NCBI RefSeq assembly: GCF_030268205.1
Contig: NZ_BSQF01000001.1
Span: forward strand, 1,346,649-1,410,648
Length of the DNA stretch: 64,000 nt
Reading direction: 5' to 3'
From: Allomuricauda sp. NBRC 101325
Lineage (GTDB): Bacteria; Bacteroidota; Bacteroidia; Flavobacteriales; Flavobacteriaceae
Shown: piece after piece, positions 18,850-28,796 of the stretch
How the letters are laid out: each line of letters begins with the position of its first letter
Numbering within the stretch: the first letter of the stretch is position 1
The notes under the pieces: model-generated
The model's database searches: none
What the model was told of the DNA's origin: nothing
What the model saw: the letters and a program-made list of their open reading frames with translations, nothing else
Program-made: the position numbers and the translations under genes

Positions 18850-19697
18850 TCCAATGTGAATTGATAGAGTTTTCGACCACCAAAGTTATTTTGCTCGTCT
18901 GCAATGATAACCGTGTTGTTATCGGTAAAAACTACAGATTCAATTTGTGTGGTACATTGTAAATCTATGATTTCAGTAGTAACTTTGGAGAAATCAGGTA
19001 ACTGAAAATCCCGAAGCAGTATCAGTTGACCATAAGTAAGAAGTGCAATGGTTTTTCCATCGGGGGATAGATCTGCACTTGTAACGGAACAACGATTCTG
19101 GTCCTCACATAAAAACAAAGAACTTAAAAGCTCTGCTTTGTACTCACCTTCCTTGTCTGGAACTCTATAAATCAAGGTTTTTCCAGAATATGGTCTAGTT
19201 CTGTTTTTGGTAAAAATGTATAAATGACCGTCCCAATGCAGCATTCCTTCGGTGTCATAATATAAACTGTCCTTTTTGGGCGGAAAGTCTTTTTGCTGCG
19301 GATATGAAATCTTTATTTTTTTGGCATTCGGCTCTTTTTTGTCCAATTGCGATTTTGAAATTTTATAGATGACCAAATCCTCCCTTTCGTTCGCATTGTT
19401 TCCAAAATCACCAATGTAAAGATTGCCTTCCACATCTATGGTCAAATCTTCCCAATCCATGTTTTTGGCATGGTCAATTTTAAGGGTCTGCTTAATTTTT
19501 CCAGAGCGATCTACCTTACAAATCTCATCTTTATTTCCGCTGTCCTCGATTACCCAAAAAGAGCTCTTGTCTGCAATTTCAATCCCTGAAACCTCCTTTA
19601 ATTGCTTTGGAAATTTACCAAGAGGCTCCAAGAGCCCATGGTTTTGGGCACAGCCCTGAGCAGTGATTAAAAGAAGTAAGACAACAATTCTATTCAT
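18846..19697 (-). CDS. Beta-propeller lipoprotein, SdiA-regulated-like
   Basis: 283 residues with a lipoprotein signal (VVLLLLITAQGC). The mature part repeats propeller-type strands: VSGIEIADKSSFWVIEDSG, MDWEDLTIDVEGNLYIGDFGNN, EGMLHWDGHLYIFTKN and SADLSPDGKTIALLTYG. It resembles the SdiA-regulated/esterase-like propellers of unknown function. The stop overlaps four bases of the convergent barrel gene. It overlaps by eight bases the end of the gene upstream of it on the same strand, so the two are translationally coupled. Confidence 0.72.
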   Translation of the reverse strand: MNRIVVLLLLITAQGCAQNHGLLEPLGKFPKQLKEVSGIEIADKSSFWVIEDSGNKDEICKVDRSGKIKQTLKIDHAKNMDWEDLTIDVEGNLYIGDFGNNANEREDLVIYKISKSQLDKKEPNAKKIKISYPQQKDFPPKKDSLYYDTEGMLHWDGHLYIFTKNRTRPYSGKTLIYRVPDKEGEYKAELLSSLFLCEDQNRCSVTSADLSPDGKTIALLTYGQLILLRDFQLPDFSKVTTEIIDLQCTTQIESVVFTDNNTVIIADEQNNFGGRKLYQFTLD

Positions 19698-20592
19698 CGG
19701 ACTCTTTTATGGGCAAATAGATTTCTGCCGTCCATTTAAGCTGATTACCCTCACTCATTGGGTTATCGTGAAATACTTCCAAAGGTGTATTTTCAACTTC
19801 AATATCATGCTTTTTCGCGTAATCCAAAAGTGCATACCAAGCTCTGTCGGAAGTAATATAGTTGCCATTGTACTCCGCTTTTAAAGCTCTCTTTTTAAAA
19901 ATCCGCTTGTATTCAATGTCCGTTCCAATGGGTAGTTTTTCTGAACGGATGATTGGTCGCCCAAAATTAATATGGATGCTATCGTTCTCTTGGTTCCAAT
20001 CTGTGACCTCAATCAAGGGAAATCCATCAAATTCCACTCCATTGTCCAAAAGCGTCCCCATAAGATAACTGAAGTTGCGCATCATTTCGTCAGTCTTATG
20101 TAGTTGCGTAGTTTTTATGGGGATATATGCAATGTATTTTGTGGGCATATCATCTTCACCAATGATACGAACCTTGAATTTGTCCAAGTGTTCGTCAAGG
20201 CCTTTCATAAATTCCATTACCGTTGCTTCGCTCCGCTTTTTAAAATCAGTATCAGAAAAAGGTACGGTCAATTTATTTTTAAGGCTATGGTCTTCATCAC
20301 GAATCGCAACAACTACCCTTGAAGTTGAATCGGTAATCGGTTCAATTTCCCAATTGTAAATATGGGTAGAATCGCCAAACTTCATGGTTTGGGTCAGGTG
20401 CAACAAATCCCCATCTTGTTGGATTTTTTCCGAATTGTTAAGATCCCGGGCCCAGCGTTTAAGACTTTGGTTGATTTCACCGGGAAAGGTTTTGGCCTTA
20501 AATCGGACAATGTAATCTGAAGGTTTTAAAAATAGATACCATAAAACTGCTCCCACCACAAGGGCAAGAAGTACTGAAAAAATCTTCCTCAT
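19690..20592 (-). CDS. Membrane-anchored SRPBCC plus GyrI-like ligand-binding protein
   Basis: 300 residues. An N-terminal membrane anchor (IFSVLLALVVGAVLWYLFL) is followed by an SRPBCC-like segment (about 25-150: DYIVRFKAKTFPGEINQSLKRW through IYNWEIEPITDSTSRVVVAI). A GyrI/BmrR-type effector-binding segment follows (about 160-300: MPTKYIAYIPIKTTQLHKTDEMM and YNGNYITSDRAWYALLDYAKKHDIEVE). Both folds bind small hydrophobic ligands, so the protein may act as a periplasmic ligand sensor or chaperone; this is inference. It is the first gene of a coupled pair with the propeller lipoprotein. Confidence 0.7.
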   Translation of the reverse strand: MRKIFSVLLALVVGAVLWYLFLKPSDYIVRFKAKTFPGEINQSLKRWARDLNNSEKIQQDGDLLHLTQTMKFGDSTHIYNWEIEPITDSTSRVVVAIRDEDHSLKNKLTVPFSDTDFKKRSEATVMEFMKGLDEHLDKFKVRIIGEDDMPTKYIAYIPIKTTQLHKTDEMMRNFSYLMGTLLDNGVEFDGFPLIEVTDWNQENDSIHINFGRPIIRSEKLPIGTDIEYKRIFKKRALKAEYNGNYITSDRAWYALLDYAKKHDIEVENTPLEVFHDNPMSEGNQLKWTAEIYLPIKESDE

Positions 20593-20614
20593 AACTAAGC
20601 AGCAAAAATACGGA

Positions 20615-21946
20615 TTAGCCTTTTGTCATATCCAATTTATCGACCACAAATTTGCCCAAGTCCCTACCTTGCTTAATACCCACCTCGATGGCAGCACGGT
20701 AATGGATTCCGCCGTACATTCTGCTCATGGCCGCTTCACTGGCAGCTTGGTTGAAGGAAGTGAACGAACGTACTGGCAGGCCATAGGCCACTTCGGTATC
20801 GTCATCAAAGGCAAAATCATCACCAAATACACTTGTTAGAGCTGTAGATGCAGCTCCAGAAACTACGCTGTGTCCACTTGTATACTCAGGAAACGGAGGT
20901 GTTTGAAGCACAGGTTCCCAGCTATCATCAATATATTCGTTGATCACGGTTTCAGGTCGAATAAGGTTACTTCTGTATTTTTCATCCCAACAGCTTATAA
21001 AGGCATCGGCAATGGCAATAGATGTTTTGGTATAGGCATACACTGTTTTGGCAAAATCTGCATCTGTTTTTCTGGCAGCAATTTTAGTGATTCCGATCCA
21101 GTGTGCGCCAGGAGTGATTTTTTTGGTGGCAAACATCAAATGGCCACGGGTTACGGAAACATAAGGGTTGCAGTCCCAAAACTGTGCAATGGCAATTTCT
21201 TCTGATTTATCCCCTTTGCCGATCATACTTTTGCGCACTTCATAAACTTCCATTACCTCTTGATAAAATTTAGAGTCTTTTTCCATGGAGAATGCTGGTG
21301 GCGGAATGGGTTTGAATTGTTGTGCCGAATCAATGGCAAAAGGGCGTATTTTTTCCCAGTGTGGCTCAATTCCGTTCATGTACGCTGGAGGAGTGGGTTG
21401 CCAGCGCGAAGGGTCGTTGGAATCTACAGAGAATTTAGGCATGGTTCGCGTTTCCTTGTAGTTATCCTTGCCCATCCATTGGCCAACAAAATCCGCAACT
21501 TCCAATCCATATTCCTTTGAAGCATTGAAAACGGGTTCGTTCTTTTCCATCCAAACGGTGTATAAGCTGTCCCGGAAACTTTCCAATTTTTCTTCGGAAA
21601 AAATCAATCTTTTGCTCAAATCCATATGCGCGATCATTGCGGCCATATCGTAGTTGAGGTTCTCGGTGCTCTTTGGATCTGGAATGTTGCCCAAATCGGT
21701 TAACTGCCCTGACAAGGAGGTGTAATTGGCATCCTTTTTGGCCATAATTTCAAAAGCGGCAACATTTGGATAGGCGAATATTCTACTGGCCACAGGTGGC
21801 GAGAATATATCATGAATCATAATTTCTATGACCTTGTCTACAGATGCGTGGTACACTTCTGGAGAAATTTCAATAGGTTCATGTTTTTTTTGACATGATG
21901 CCAAAACCAATAATACTGCTGCAATTAAACTTATTCTTTTTTTCAT
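20615..21946 (-). CDS. Vanadium-dependent haloperoxidase-type PAP2 lipoprotein
   Basis: 443 residues with a lipoprotein signal (LIAAVLLVLASC). The vanadate/phosphate pocket of the PAP2/haloperoxidase superfamily is intact: KYRSNLIRP (KX6RP), FPEYTSGHSVVSG (usually PSGH, here TSGH) and SRMYGGIHYR (SRX5H). The enzyme may be an acid phosphatase or an oxidant-using haloperoxidase; sequence alone does not decide. It directly follows two FG-GAP lipoprotein genes on the same strand, 11 bases after the last one's stop. I chose the Met at 21946, which begins the signal peptide; a start at 21991 would overlap the upstream gene. Confidence 0.83.
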   Translation of the reverse strand: MKKRISLIAAVLLVLASCQKKHEPIEISPEVYHASVDKVIEIMIHDIFSPPVASRIFAYPNVAAFEIMAKKDANYTSLSGQLTDLGNIPDPKSTENLNYDMAAMIAHMDLSKRLIFSEEKLESFRDSLYTVWMEKNEPVFNASKEYGLEVADFVGQWMGKDNYKETRTMPKFSVDSNDPSRWQPTPPAYMNGIEPHWEKIRPFAIDSAQQFKPIPPPAFSMEKDSKFYQEVMEVYEVRKSMIGKGDKSEEIAIAQFWDCNPYVSVTRGHLMFATKKITPGAHWIGITKIAARKTDADFAKTVYAYTKTSIAIADAFISCWDEKYRSNLIRPETVINEYIDDSWEPVLQTPPFPEYTSGHSVVSGAASTALTSVFGDDFAFDDDTEVAYGLPVRSFTSFNQAASEAAMSRMYGGIHYRAAIEVGIKQGRDLGKFVVDKLDMTKG

Positions 21947-21956
21947 GGCCTCGCGA

Positions 21957-24900
21957 TTAATCATTGATGTTATAGACTTGTGCCCGATCATTATTGAATA
22001 CGGCCAACAAGTATTTTTTGTTGTTTATTTTAATTGTTTTTAAGTGTCGAATTGATTTTTTGGTAAAATCCAATCCCAATTGGTTGCCCAGCACAATGCT
22101 TCCATCATTGGTAAGCAAAGCGCCAGGAAAAGAGTCCAGTCTACCATGGTAAGGTTTTACACCAAAGTAGTTCCCTGCCATCAGCACTTCTGGAGTTCCA
22201 TCCCCATTGAGGTCATCTACCAAAAAGCTCATGATGGGTGAAACCTGTAGCTCGTTTTTGAAAGGTACAAAAACAAATTGGCCGTCATCATTTCTTAAAT
22301 AGCCGGATTTGAGGGTAGTTACCTCTAAAATGGTGGATGCCTTTAGGACGTCATTACCAAAGATTTCTTCCATGGTAGCACCAGCAAAAGACTTGTAGGT
22401 GGTGTATTTTTTCTTTAGATAGACCATTTGTGAAGCAAGTCCGTCCAAAGATTCCAAAGGATAATATTTTCCATTTTTTTCCATGGCGGTAACGGTTTCA
22501 GTCTGTCCGTTATCATCAAAATCGTTGAAATATAATTTCATGGGATGCGCTTCGGAAGCCTTGAATTTGGAATTGGTGCCCCAATTGCCCAAAAGGTAAT
22601 CGGTATCACCATCACTATCTACATCAAAAGCCTCAATGGCCTGCCAAAGTCCGGAAATATTCAACTGTTGAACTTCCGTAAAAGTGCCATCCTGATATTT
22701 TAAAAACTTGGGAGCCATCCACTCTCCGACCAAAATAAGGTCGGTAACCCCATCTGCATCAAAATCACTCCAAATGGCATCGGTAACCATCCCCTTACTT
22801 ATGGATTCAAAACCTTTTTTCGGTAAAAAATTTCCGTTGTTATTTTCCAATATATAAGATGATGCTGGCTTGCCAAAATTTGAAGTTATGGTGTGGCCAC
22901 CCACAAAAACATCCAAATCCCCATCGTTGTCATAATCGAAGGGTCTGATCACGGATGAATTTTGATAGTGTTCCGGAAGTGCCATGCGATTAAATGTGGT
23001 GTCTTGCTGCACATAGAAGGCGTCCAAAAGAGGTTCGGATGGACCAAAAAAGTCGCCCCCGCCATTGGAAACGATCAAATCATTTTTACCATCACTGTTG
23101 AAGTCAGCAATGCATGCAGAAATTTGTTCCTGTATGGAATCGCTTTGAATGGCATTGAATTCCTTGTTCACAAAAATACTGTCCTGTTGTACAAAAACTT
23201 TTGAAGGGGCATATTTGGAGCCGCCAAAGAAGAGGTCCTCTTTGCCATCACCATTTACATCACCAATGGCCATGGCAGGTCCTCTATCCGAAATTTGATA
23301 GGGAATCAATTTTTCACGGTTAAAGTCGGTATAGTTGTCCTCTACATGGGTAAAGTCCAGTCCAAGATTGTTTTCAACTTTGGTAAAAAGAGGTTTTGCT
23401 ACCTTGTTTACCTTGCTATAATCAAAAGGTTTTGTGTTATTGGGCTCAAGATTTAAGGTTTGATTTGTAGCAACATTTTTTAGTGTTTGATACGTTTTAT
23501 CAGGCCAAATAATTCGAATACTATCTATTTCAGTGGCATTTTCAAATCCAAAATGGATCATCGGTTCAGATGAAGCTTGAAAACCACGTGTTGTAAAAAG
23601 CTCCTTGAATTGGAGCCCGCCATCATTATAAGCATAAACTTTGGTGCCAATACCCAATTTGTTCTTAACCGTGTAATTGAATTTTATCTTTAGATAAGTA
23701 CGCTTGTCGTTTGTTTTGTTAATGTACAAAGAAACGGGTTGGTTGATGTTGTTGGTCACCACATCCAAATCCCCATCCCCGTCAAGGTCACCAATTGCCG
23801 TTGCGCCAGAGACCAAAGTGTCTTTGGTCATCCAATCTTCAGTCATATTTTGAAACTGAAGGTCTTGGGTGCCTTTAAAAACATAATTATGAACACTTCC
23901 GGATGGCATTAATCCCAATGCCTGTTGATCCACCATTTTGGTGTTGTCAATTTTTTGCTGGATCTGATCGTTCGAGACAAATTTGATAAAATCCAAATCG
24001 TTCGGTCTTTTGGGAATACCGTTGGAAATGAACACATCTTGTTGGCCATCTTGGTCAAAATCGGCAAAAAGGGCACTCCAACTCCAATCCGTAGCCGCAA
24101 TACCACTCATTAGAGCGGTTTCCATAAAATTACCGTCGGGTTGATTTACATAAAGCATGTTTCTGGTAAACTGATAATGGTACCCAAAACGGTCGATGCG
24201 CATTTTTTGGGTCTGAATGTTATCATCACCTTCTGAAGATTTCAATGGGACTTCATCTTCGGGAAGCATGTCCAAGGAGATTAAATCGGGTCGTCCATCA
24301 TTGTTGATATCGGCCACATCGTTACCCATGGAAAAGCGGGACGTATGTCCGAAGTATTTTTTCAAGCTTTCTGTAAAAGTTCCATCCCCATTGTTGAGGT
24401 AATAATAGTCGTCTTCGTGGAAATCGTTGCCCACATAAATATCGGGATAGCCATCCTGATTAAAATCTGCAATGGCCAATCCAAGTCCATATCCGTTGAT
24501 GCCCCCATAAATCCCAGCTTCTTCACTTACGTCGACGAATTTGCCATTATCGTTTCTTAAGAGCTTATCTCCAGTTTCATAGCGACGCTCGAACCGTAAA
24601 TCAAACTTTCCAAAGGAGTTTTGGGTGTGCACGGCATGGTTCAACAAGTACATATCCAGATCCCCATCCAGATCATAGTCAAAAAAGGTAGCATTGGAAC
24701 TGTAAGAATCGAAATCCAGACCATATTTGGCCGCACTTTCGGTAAAGGTATTGTCGCCGTTGTTAATGTAGAGTTCATTGAACCCATTAAAACCATTGAT
24801 GCCCACAACAGCGCAAACGTAAATATCCAAAAGCCCATCGCCATTTACGTCGGCCATGGTCACTCCGGTGTTCCAAGTGCTGTTGCCTTCAATTCCTGCA

Positions 24901-25196
24901 GAAATAGAAATGTCTTCAAATTCTAAATTGCCCTTGTTCAGATACAATTTGTTTTTAACCTGATTTCCGCTTAGGAAAATATCGGGCAAACCATCGTTGT
25001 TGATGTCGCCGATGGAAACACCTCCGCCATTATAAAAATAGAGGTAGTCCAGAATACTTAAATCCTTGGAAGTGGTAAGCGTATTGGTAAATTCTACACC
25101 TGTTTCCGTAGGAGCTGGAGTATCAAAAAGATTTCCACCCTTTTTGCAGGATACAATAAGGGTAGTAAAAAGGAATATGATCAAAAACCTATTCAT
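21957..25196 (-). CDS. FG-GAP/VCBS and ASPIC-UnbV lipoprotein (CRTAC1-like), second of two
   Basis: 1079 residues, lipoprotein signal LIIFLFTTLIVSC. Many calcium-binding FG-GAP repeats are visible, each with a DxNxDGxxD core: GDINNDGLPDIFLSGN, ADVNGDGLLDIYVC, FDYDLDGDLDMYLLN, GDLDGDGDLDVVTNN, DYDNDGDLDVFVGG. An ASPIC/UnbV segment (about 525-590: RGFQASSEPMIHFGF and IRIIWPDKTYQTLKNV) separates two propeller blocks. These are cell-surface beta-propellers, probably in sugar or glycan binding with the SusC/SusD pair. Its start overlaps eight bases of the upstream paralogue's end, so translation is coupled. Confidence 0.86.
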   Translation of the reverse strand: MNRFLIIFLFTTLIVSCKKGGNLFDTPAPTETGVEFTNTLTTSKDLSILDYLYFYNGGGVSIGDINNDGLPDIFLSGNQVKNKLYLNKGNLEFEDISISAGIEGNSTWNTGVTMADVNGDGLLDIYVCAVVGINGFNGFNELYINNGDNTFTESAAKYGLDFDSYSSNATFFDYDLDGDLDMYLLNHAVHTQNSFGKFDLRFERRYETGDKLLRNDNGKFVDVSEEAGIYGGINGYGLGLAIADFNQDGYPDIYVGNDFHEDDYYYLNNGDGTFTESLKKYFGHTSRFSMGNDVADINNDGRPDLISLDMLPEDEVPLKSSEGDDNIQTQKMRIDRFGYHYQFTRNMLYVNQPDGNFMETALMSGIAATDWSWSALFADFDQDGQQDVFISNGIPKRPNDLDFIKFVSNDQIQQKIDNTKMVDQQALGLMPSGSVHNYVFKGTQDLQFQNMTEDWMTKDTLVSGATAIGDLDGDGDLDVVTNNINQPVSLYINKTNDKRTYLKIKFNYTVKNKLGIGTKVYAYNDGGLQFKELFTTRGFQASSEPMIHFGFENATEIDSIRIIWPDKTYQTLKNVATNQTLNLEPNNTKPFDYSKVNKVAKPLFTKVENNLGLDFTHVEDNYTDFNREKLIPYQISDRGPAMAIGDVNGDGKEDLFFGGSKYAPSKVFVQQDSIFVNKEFNAIQSDSIQEQISACIADFNSDGKNDLIVSNGGGDFFGPSEPLLDAFYVQQDTTFNRMALPEHYQNSSVIRPFDYDNDGDLDVFVGGHTITSNFGKPASSYILENNNGNFLPKKGFESISKGMVTDAIWSDFDADGVTDLILVGEWMAPKFLKYQDGTFTEVQQLNISGLWQAIEAFDVDSDGDTDYLLGNWGTNSKFKASEAHPMKLYFNDFDDNGQTETVTAMEKNGKYYPLESLDGLASQMVYLKKKYTTYKSFAGATMEEIFGNDVLKASTILEVTTLKSGYLRNDDGQFVFVPFKNELQVSPIMSFLVDDLNGDGTPEVLMAGNYFGVKPYHGRLDSFPGALLTNDGSIVLGNQLGLDFTKKSIRHLKTIKINNKKYLLAVFNNDRAQVYNIND

Positions 25197-28100
25197 TCAG
25201 GGCGAAAATCTTGGGTTTGTTGTTGTTCACGGCAGCGATAACGAAGATTTTACCGCTTTTATCCTTGATTTGTTTCAGGTACTTTACTTCGTCCCTCACT
25301 TTAAATCCACTTGTATCATAATCTTGCCAAGTGAAGTTCAAATTGCCATCTCCAAGCAATAGGTTCCCTTGACTTGCATCCAAACGGGAAAACTGTGGTT
25401 TAAACTCAAAGTTGTTACCTGCCATGATCAAATCGATGTTTCCATCCTTGTTCACATCGGCACAAGTAATGTCGCACACGCAGGATAGTTGCACTCGGGG
25501 TGGTAGATTTTTAATGGTGAATTTCCCACCTCCTTCATTGATTGCGATAACCGATGCGGAAGTTTCGGCCTTTTTAACAATTGATTTTTCCATAACCTCC
25601 TCCGGGAACAATTGATGGATGGTTCGTTGTGCGTAATCGGAGGCTTTTAGGTTTTGCTTTTTTAACGCTGGCAATTGCTCGGTTAGCTCCCTTTTTTGAT
25701 GAATGGGGTAGTCGCCGCCATTTTCCTGCATGGTCACAATCTGTTCCAATGTGCCGTTGTTGTCGTAATCGTTGATGTACATTTTCATTGGGGCGTATTC
25801 TGTTGGCTTGTAATGCAAGTTCAACCCTTGATTCCCCAAAATAAGATCCAAATCGCCGTCACCATCAAGGTCGGCAGTTTCCACAGTGTTCCACCAGCCG
25901 TATAAACTATCCAAGGAAGTTGGCATTTTGGACAATCTTCGCCCTGTGTTTTTATAAATTTTAGGCGTATCCCAATCTGCAGTGATGATGAGGTCTTTTT
26001 TGCCGTCACCATCCATATCTTCCCATTTGGAATCGGTTACCATACCAGCATCTTTAAGGTCGTATCCAGAACGTTCCGTTACATTGGTAAAAGTCCCATC
26101 GCCCATATTTTCAAGTAGAAGGTGGTCGGGAGATATGCCATATACACCGACTACACTTCTGGAGCCGATAAAAATGTCAATGTCTCCGTCGTTGTCAAAA
26201 TCGTAAGGAGAAATGGTGGATATATTTTTAAAGGTGGAAGGCAATTCTTTTTCGGATCTTAAAAAGTTACCGTTACCATCATTCAAATACAATCGAGCAG
26301 AATAATTGCGTTGTTGATCTACATTGTTTCCACCGGAACCTACAATTAAATCTAGATCTCCGTCTCCATCGGCATCGAAAAATGCCGCAGTAACATCTTC
26401 ATATTCTTTGTCATCTTCAAAAACGGCAGATGATTTTTGGGAGACTTTTCCATTGCCACGGTGCAAATAAATGGAGCCGGGTTGACCCTTCGCCCCACCG
26501 ATAAAAAAATCTTCATGCCCATCGCCATTTACATCCGCTACGGCCAAAGAAGGCCCTTCTTGGGAAAGTTTGTGGGAAATAAGTCCTTCGTAGTCAAAAT
26601 CGTTATAACTGTCCTCTTTGTGTTCTGCAATCAAATTATTGTCAAGCTCCGTCAAAAATGATTTTTTGTTGAGATTCTTGGGTAGTGCATACTTTTCGGT
26701 GGCATTGGAATGCTCCAAAGTCAGCACTTGATTTACCGGTACATTTTCTAATTTTTGCGTTTGTTCATCGGGCCAAACAATACGAATGGAATCCAATTGT
26801 TGGGATTTGCCCAAGCCAAAAGTCATATCGTATTGTACGGATGACTGAAATCCTCGGGATGGGATCAACTCTTGGTTTACAATGTTGCCATCAAAATACA
26901 ATTTAGCCAAGGTACCCACTGCAAAGGGGTTGTTTTCTGGTCCTTTGAACTTTAATTGGATGTAATTGTTATCCAATTGAGATTCGGTATTGTTTCGATA
27001 GATAAATGCCGGTGTGTTCACATTGTTGATGACCAAATCCAAATCCCCATCGTTGTCCAAGTCGGCATAGGCGGCTCCGTTGGAGCGGGATGGAAGTTCA
27101 AATCCCCATTCTTTGTTGGCATTGGTAAATGAAATATCGCCATTGTTTTTGTAGGCGTAGTTGGGTTGTGGCTTAATGGGCATTTTACTGATAATGGAAT
27201 CGATGGATTCCTTTTTGCCTGTCAAAGCCATTTTTTGCACGATTTCATTGGCAAAGAAGTCAACAAAATCCAAATCGGTAAGGTCGTGGTTGATTCCATT
27301 GGTAATGAAAATATCCTTAAGTCCATCGTTGTCCATATCGAACATCAGTCCGGCCCAACTCCAATCCGTAGCGTCTATGCCACTGTAGTAGGCCACTTCG
27401 GAGAAAGTCCCATTTCCGTTATTAAGCTGTAACGTATTTTGGATGTACTGTTGACCGAAATCCTTGTTCTGTTTTAGGTTGAAGATATTGTAACCTTCAA
27501 ATTCCATTACAGATTTAACCCTTGTTTCGTCTTCAGGAAGCATATCGGTAATGAAGATGTCGTTATGGCCATCGTTGTTAATATCGGCAATATCGATACC
27601 CATGGCAGAAAGGCTCAAGTGTGAGGTCCATTCATTGATTTCTTCCTTGAATGTGCCATCTTTTTGATTGATATAGAGGTAATCCCTTTCGTAAAAATCG
27701 TTGGAAACATAAATGTCTGGATATAAATCGCCATTAAAATCGGTAACCAAAACACCCAATCCAAACCCGATCAAGCTTCCATAAATGCCTGCTTCCTCGC
27801 TTACATCCACAAATTTCCCGTTATCGTTGCGCAAGAGCATATCCCCAACACCCTTAAAAATATGAGGGACACCTTCCCAATCTTGTGCCCGAACTTCACG
27901 CTGTTCGGCATAGCCCAAACTACTTACGGGAATATTACTGTTGTTAAGAATATACACGTCCAAATCGCCGTCTTTGTCATAATCAAAAAAGGAGGCGTGG
28001 GTAGTAAAACCTGTTTTTGCAAGGTTATATTCTTCAGCGCTTTCGGTAAAGGTAAGATCGCCATTGTTGATGTATAGGTCGTTGTCGTGGTTGTTGCCTT

Positions 28101-28536
28101 CCATGTTTCCTGCGTTGGAAACATAAATATCCAACAGCCCATCGTGGTTGATGTCTACCATGACCACTCCTGTAGACCATGGCTTGTTGCCCAAAACACC
28201 TGCACTTTCGGAAATATCCTCAAATTGCATGTTGCCCTTGTTCAAGTAGAGCCTGTTGGGCTCCATGTTGCCCGTTAGATATATATCCTGAAGACCGTCG
28301 TTGTTGATGTCTCCAATGGCAACTCCACCGCCGTTGTAAAAGTTACGGTATTTAAATATGTTGAAGTCTTTTTGGTTTACGACCTTATTGATAAAGTGCA
28401 CTCCAGTCTCTTCGGGCTGCAATAAGGTAAATAGAGTTTCAGTTTGTTCTTGTTCTTGAGATGGATTTTCACTTGAATCTTTACAAGAAATTACACCCAA
28501 AAGAAGAAGGCAAACCGTTATATAATTGAGTTTCAT
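25189..28536 (-). CDS. FG-GAP/VCBS and ASPIC-UnbV lipoprotein (CRTAC1-like), first of two
   Basis: 1115 residues with lipoprotein signal YITVCLLLLGVISC. FG-GAP repeats such as GDINNDGLQDIYLTGN, VDINHDGLLDIYVSN, FDYDKDGDLDVYILN and DLDNDGDLDLVINNVN, plus an ASPIC/UnbV segment (RGFQSSVQYDMTFGLG, IRIVWPDEQTQKLENVP), match the downstream gene in order, so the two arose by an old duplication. It starts about 200 bases after a strong terminator for SusC/SusD, so it probably has its own promoter. The Met at 28536 begins the signal peptide; the longer reading adds 15 unlikely residues. Confidence 0.86.
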   Translation of the reverse strand: MKLNYITVCLLLLGVISCKDSSENPSQEQEQTETLFTLLQPEETGVHFINKVVNQKDFNIFKYRNFYNGGGVAIGDINNDGLQDIYLTGNMEPNRLYLNKGNMQFEDISESAGVLGNKPWSTGVVMVDINHDGLLDIYVSNAGNMEGNNHDNDLYINNGDLTFTESAEEYNLAKTGFTTHASFFDYDKDGDLDVYILNNSNIPVSSLGYAEQREVRAQDWEGVPHIFKGVGDMLLRNDNGKFVDVSEEAGIYGSLIGFGLGVLVTDFNGDLYPDIYVSNDFYERDYLYINQKDGTFKEEINEWTSHLSLSAMGIDIADINNDGHNDIFITDMLPEDETRVKSVMEFEGYNIFNLKQNKDFGQQYIQNTLQLNNGNGTFSEVAYYSGIDATDWSWAGLMFDMDNDGLKDIFITNGINHDLTDLDFVDFFANEIVQKMALTGKKESIDSIISKMPIKPQPNYAYKNNGDISFTNANKEWGFELPSRSNGAAYADLDNDGDLDLVINNVNTPAFIYRNNTESQLDNNYIQLKFKGPENNPFAVGTLAKLYFDGNIVNQELIPSRGFQSSVQYDMTFGLGKSQQLDSIRIVWPDEQTQKLENVPVNQVLTLEHSNATEKYALPKNLNKKSFLTELDNNLIAEHKEDSYNDFDYEGLISHKLSQEGPSLAVADVNGDGHEDFFIGGAKGQPGSIYLHRGNGKVSQKSSAVFEDDKEYEDVTAAFFDADGDGDLDLIVGSGGNNVDQQRNYSARLYLNDGNGNFLRSEKELPSTFKNISTISPYDFDNDGDIDIFIGSRSVVGVYGISPDHLLLENMGDGTFTNVTERSGYDLKDAGMVTDSKWEDMDGDGKKDLIITADWDTPKIYKNTGRRLSKMPTSLDSLYGWWNTVETADLDGDGDLDLILGNQGLNLHYKPTEYAPMKMYINDYDNNGTLEQIVTMQENGGDYPIHQKRELTEQLPALKKQNLKASDYAQRTIHQLFPEEVMEKSIVKKAETSASVIAINEGGGKFTIKNLPPRVQLSCVCDITCADVNKDGNIDLIMAGNNFEFKPQFSRLDASQGNLLLGDGNLNFTWQDYDTSGFKVRDEVKYLKQIKDKSGKIFVIAAVNNNKPKIFALNE

Positions 28537-28738
28537 TTTAATTTTCTTTTTCAACCAAAAAATGGGAACTGTGAAATTCATTTACGCATATAAATTCTCC
28601 GTTCCCAACAATCAATATAATAGGCCAATATCAAGCATCCAATCTACCAAGTTGAGGGCTTATCTCAAAATAATTGGTTGCCATTAATATTTCATTAATC
28701 TTTTCTTTATTGAATTTTATGAGATGCCAAAAAAAGTA

Positions 28739-28765
28739 ATGCCGCCCATGATAAGTGGGCGGCAT
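28739..28765 (-). terminator. Rho-independent terminator after the SusC/SusD genes
   Basis: A perfect 10-bp stem (ATGCCGCCCA / TGGGCGGCAT) with a seven-base loop lies 31 bases after the susD stop. On the minus strand it is followed by a run of seven Ts (As at 28729-28735). This separates susCD from the FG-GAP genes in transcription. Confidence 0.85.
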
Positions 28766-28796
28766 CTGTGTTATAAAAACAGCTTAAACTTTATGT

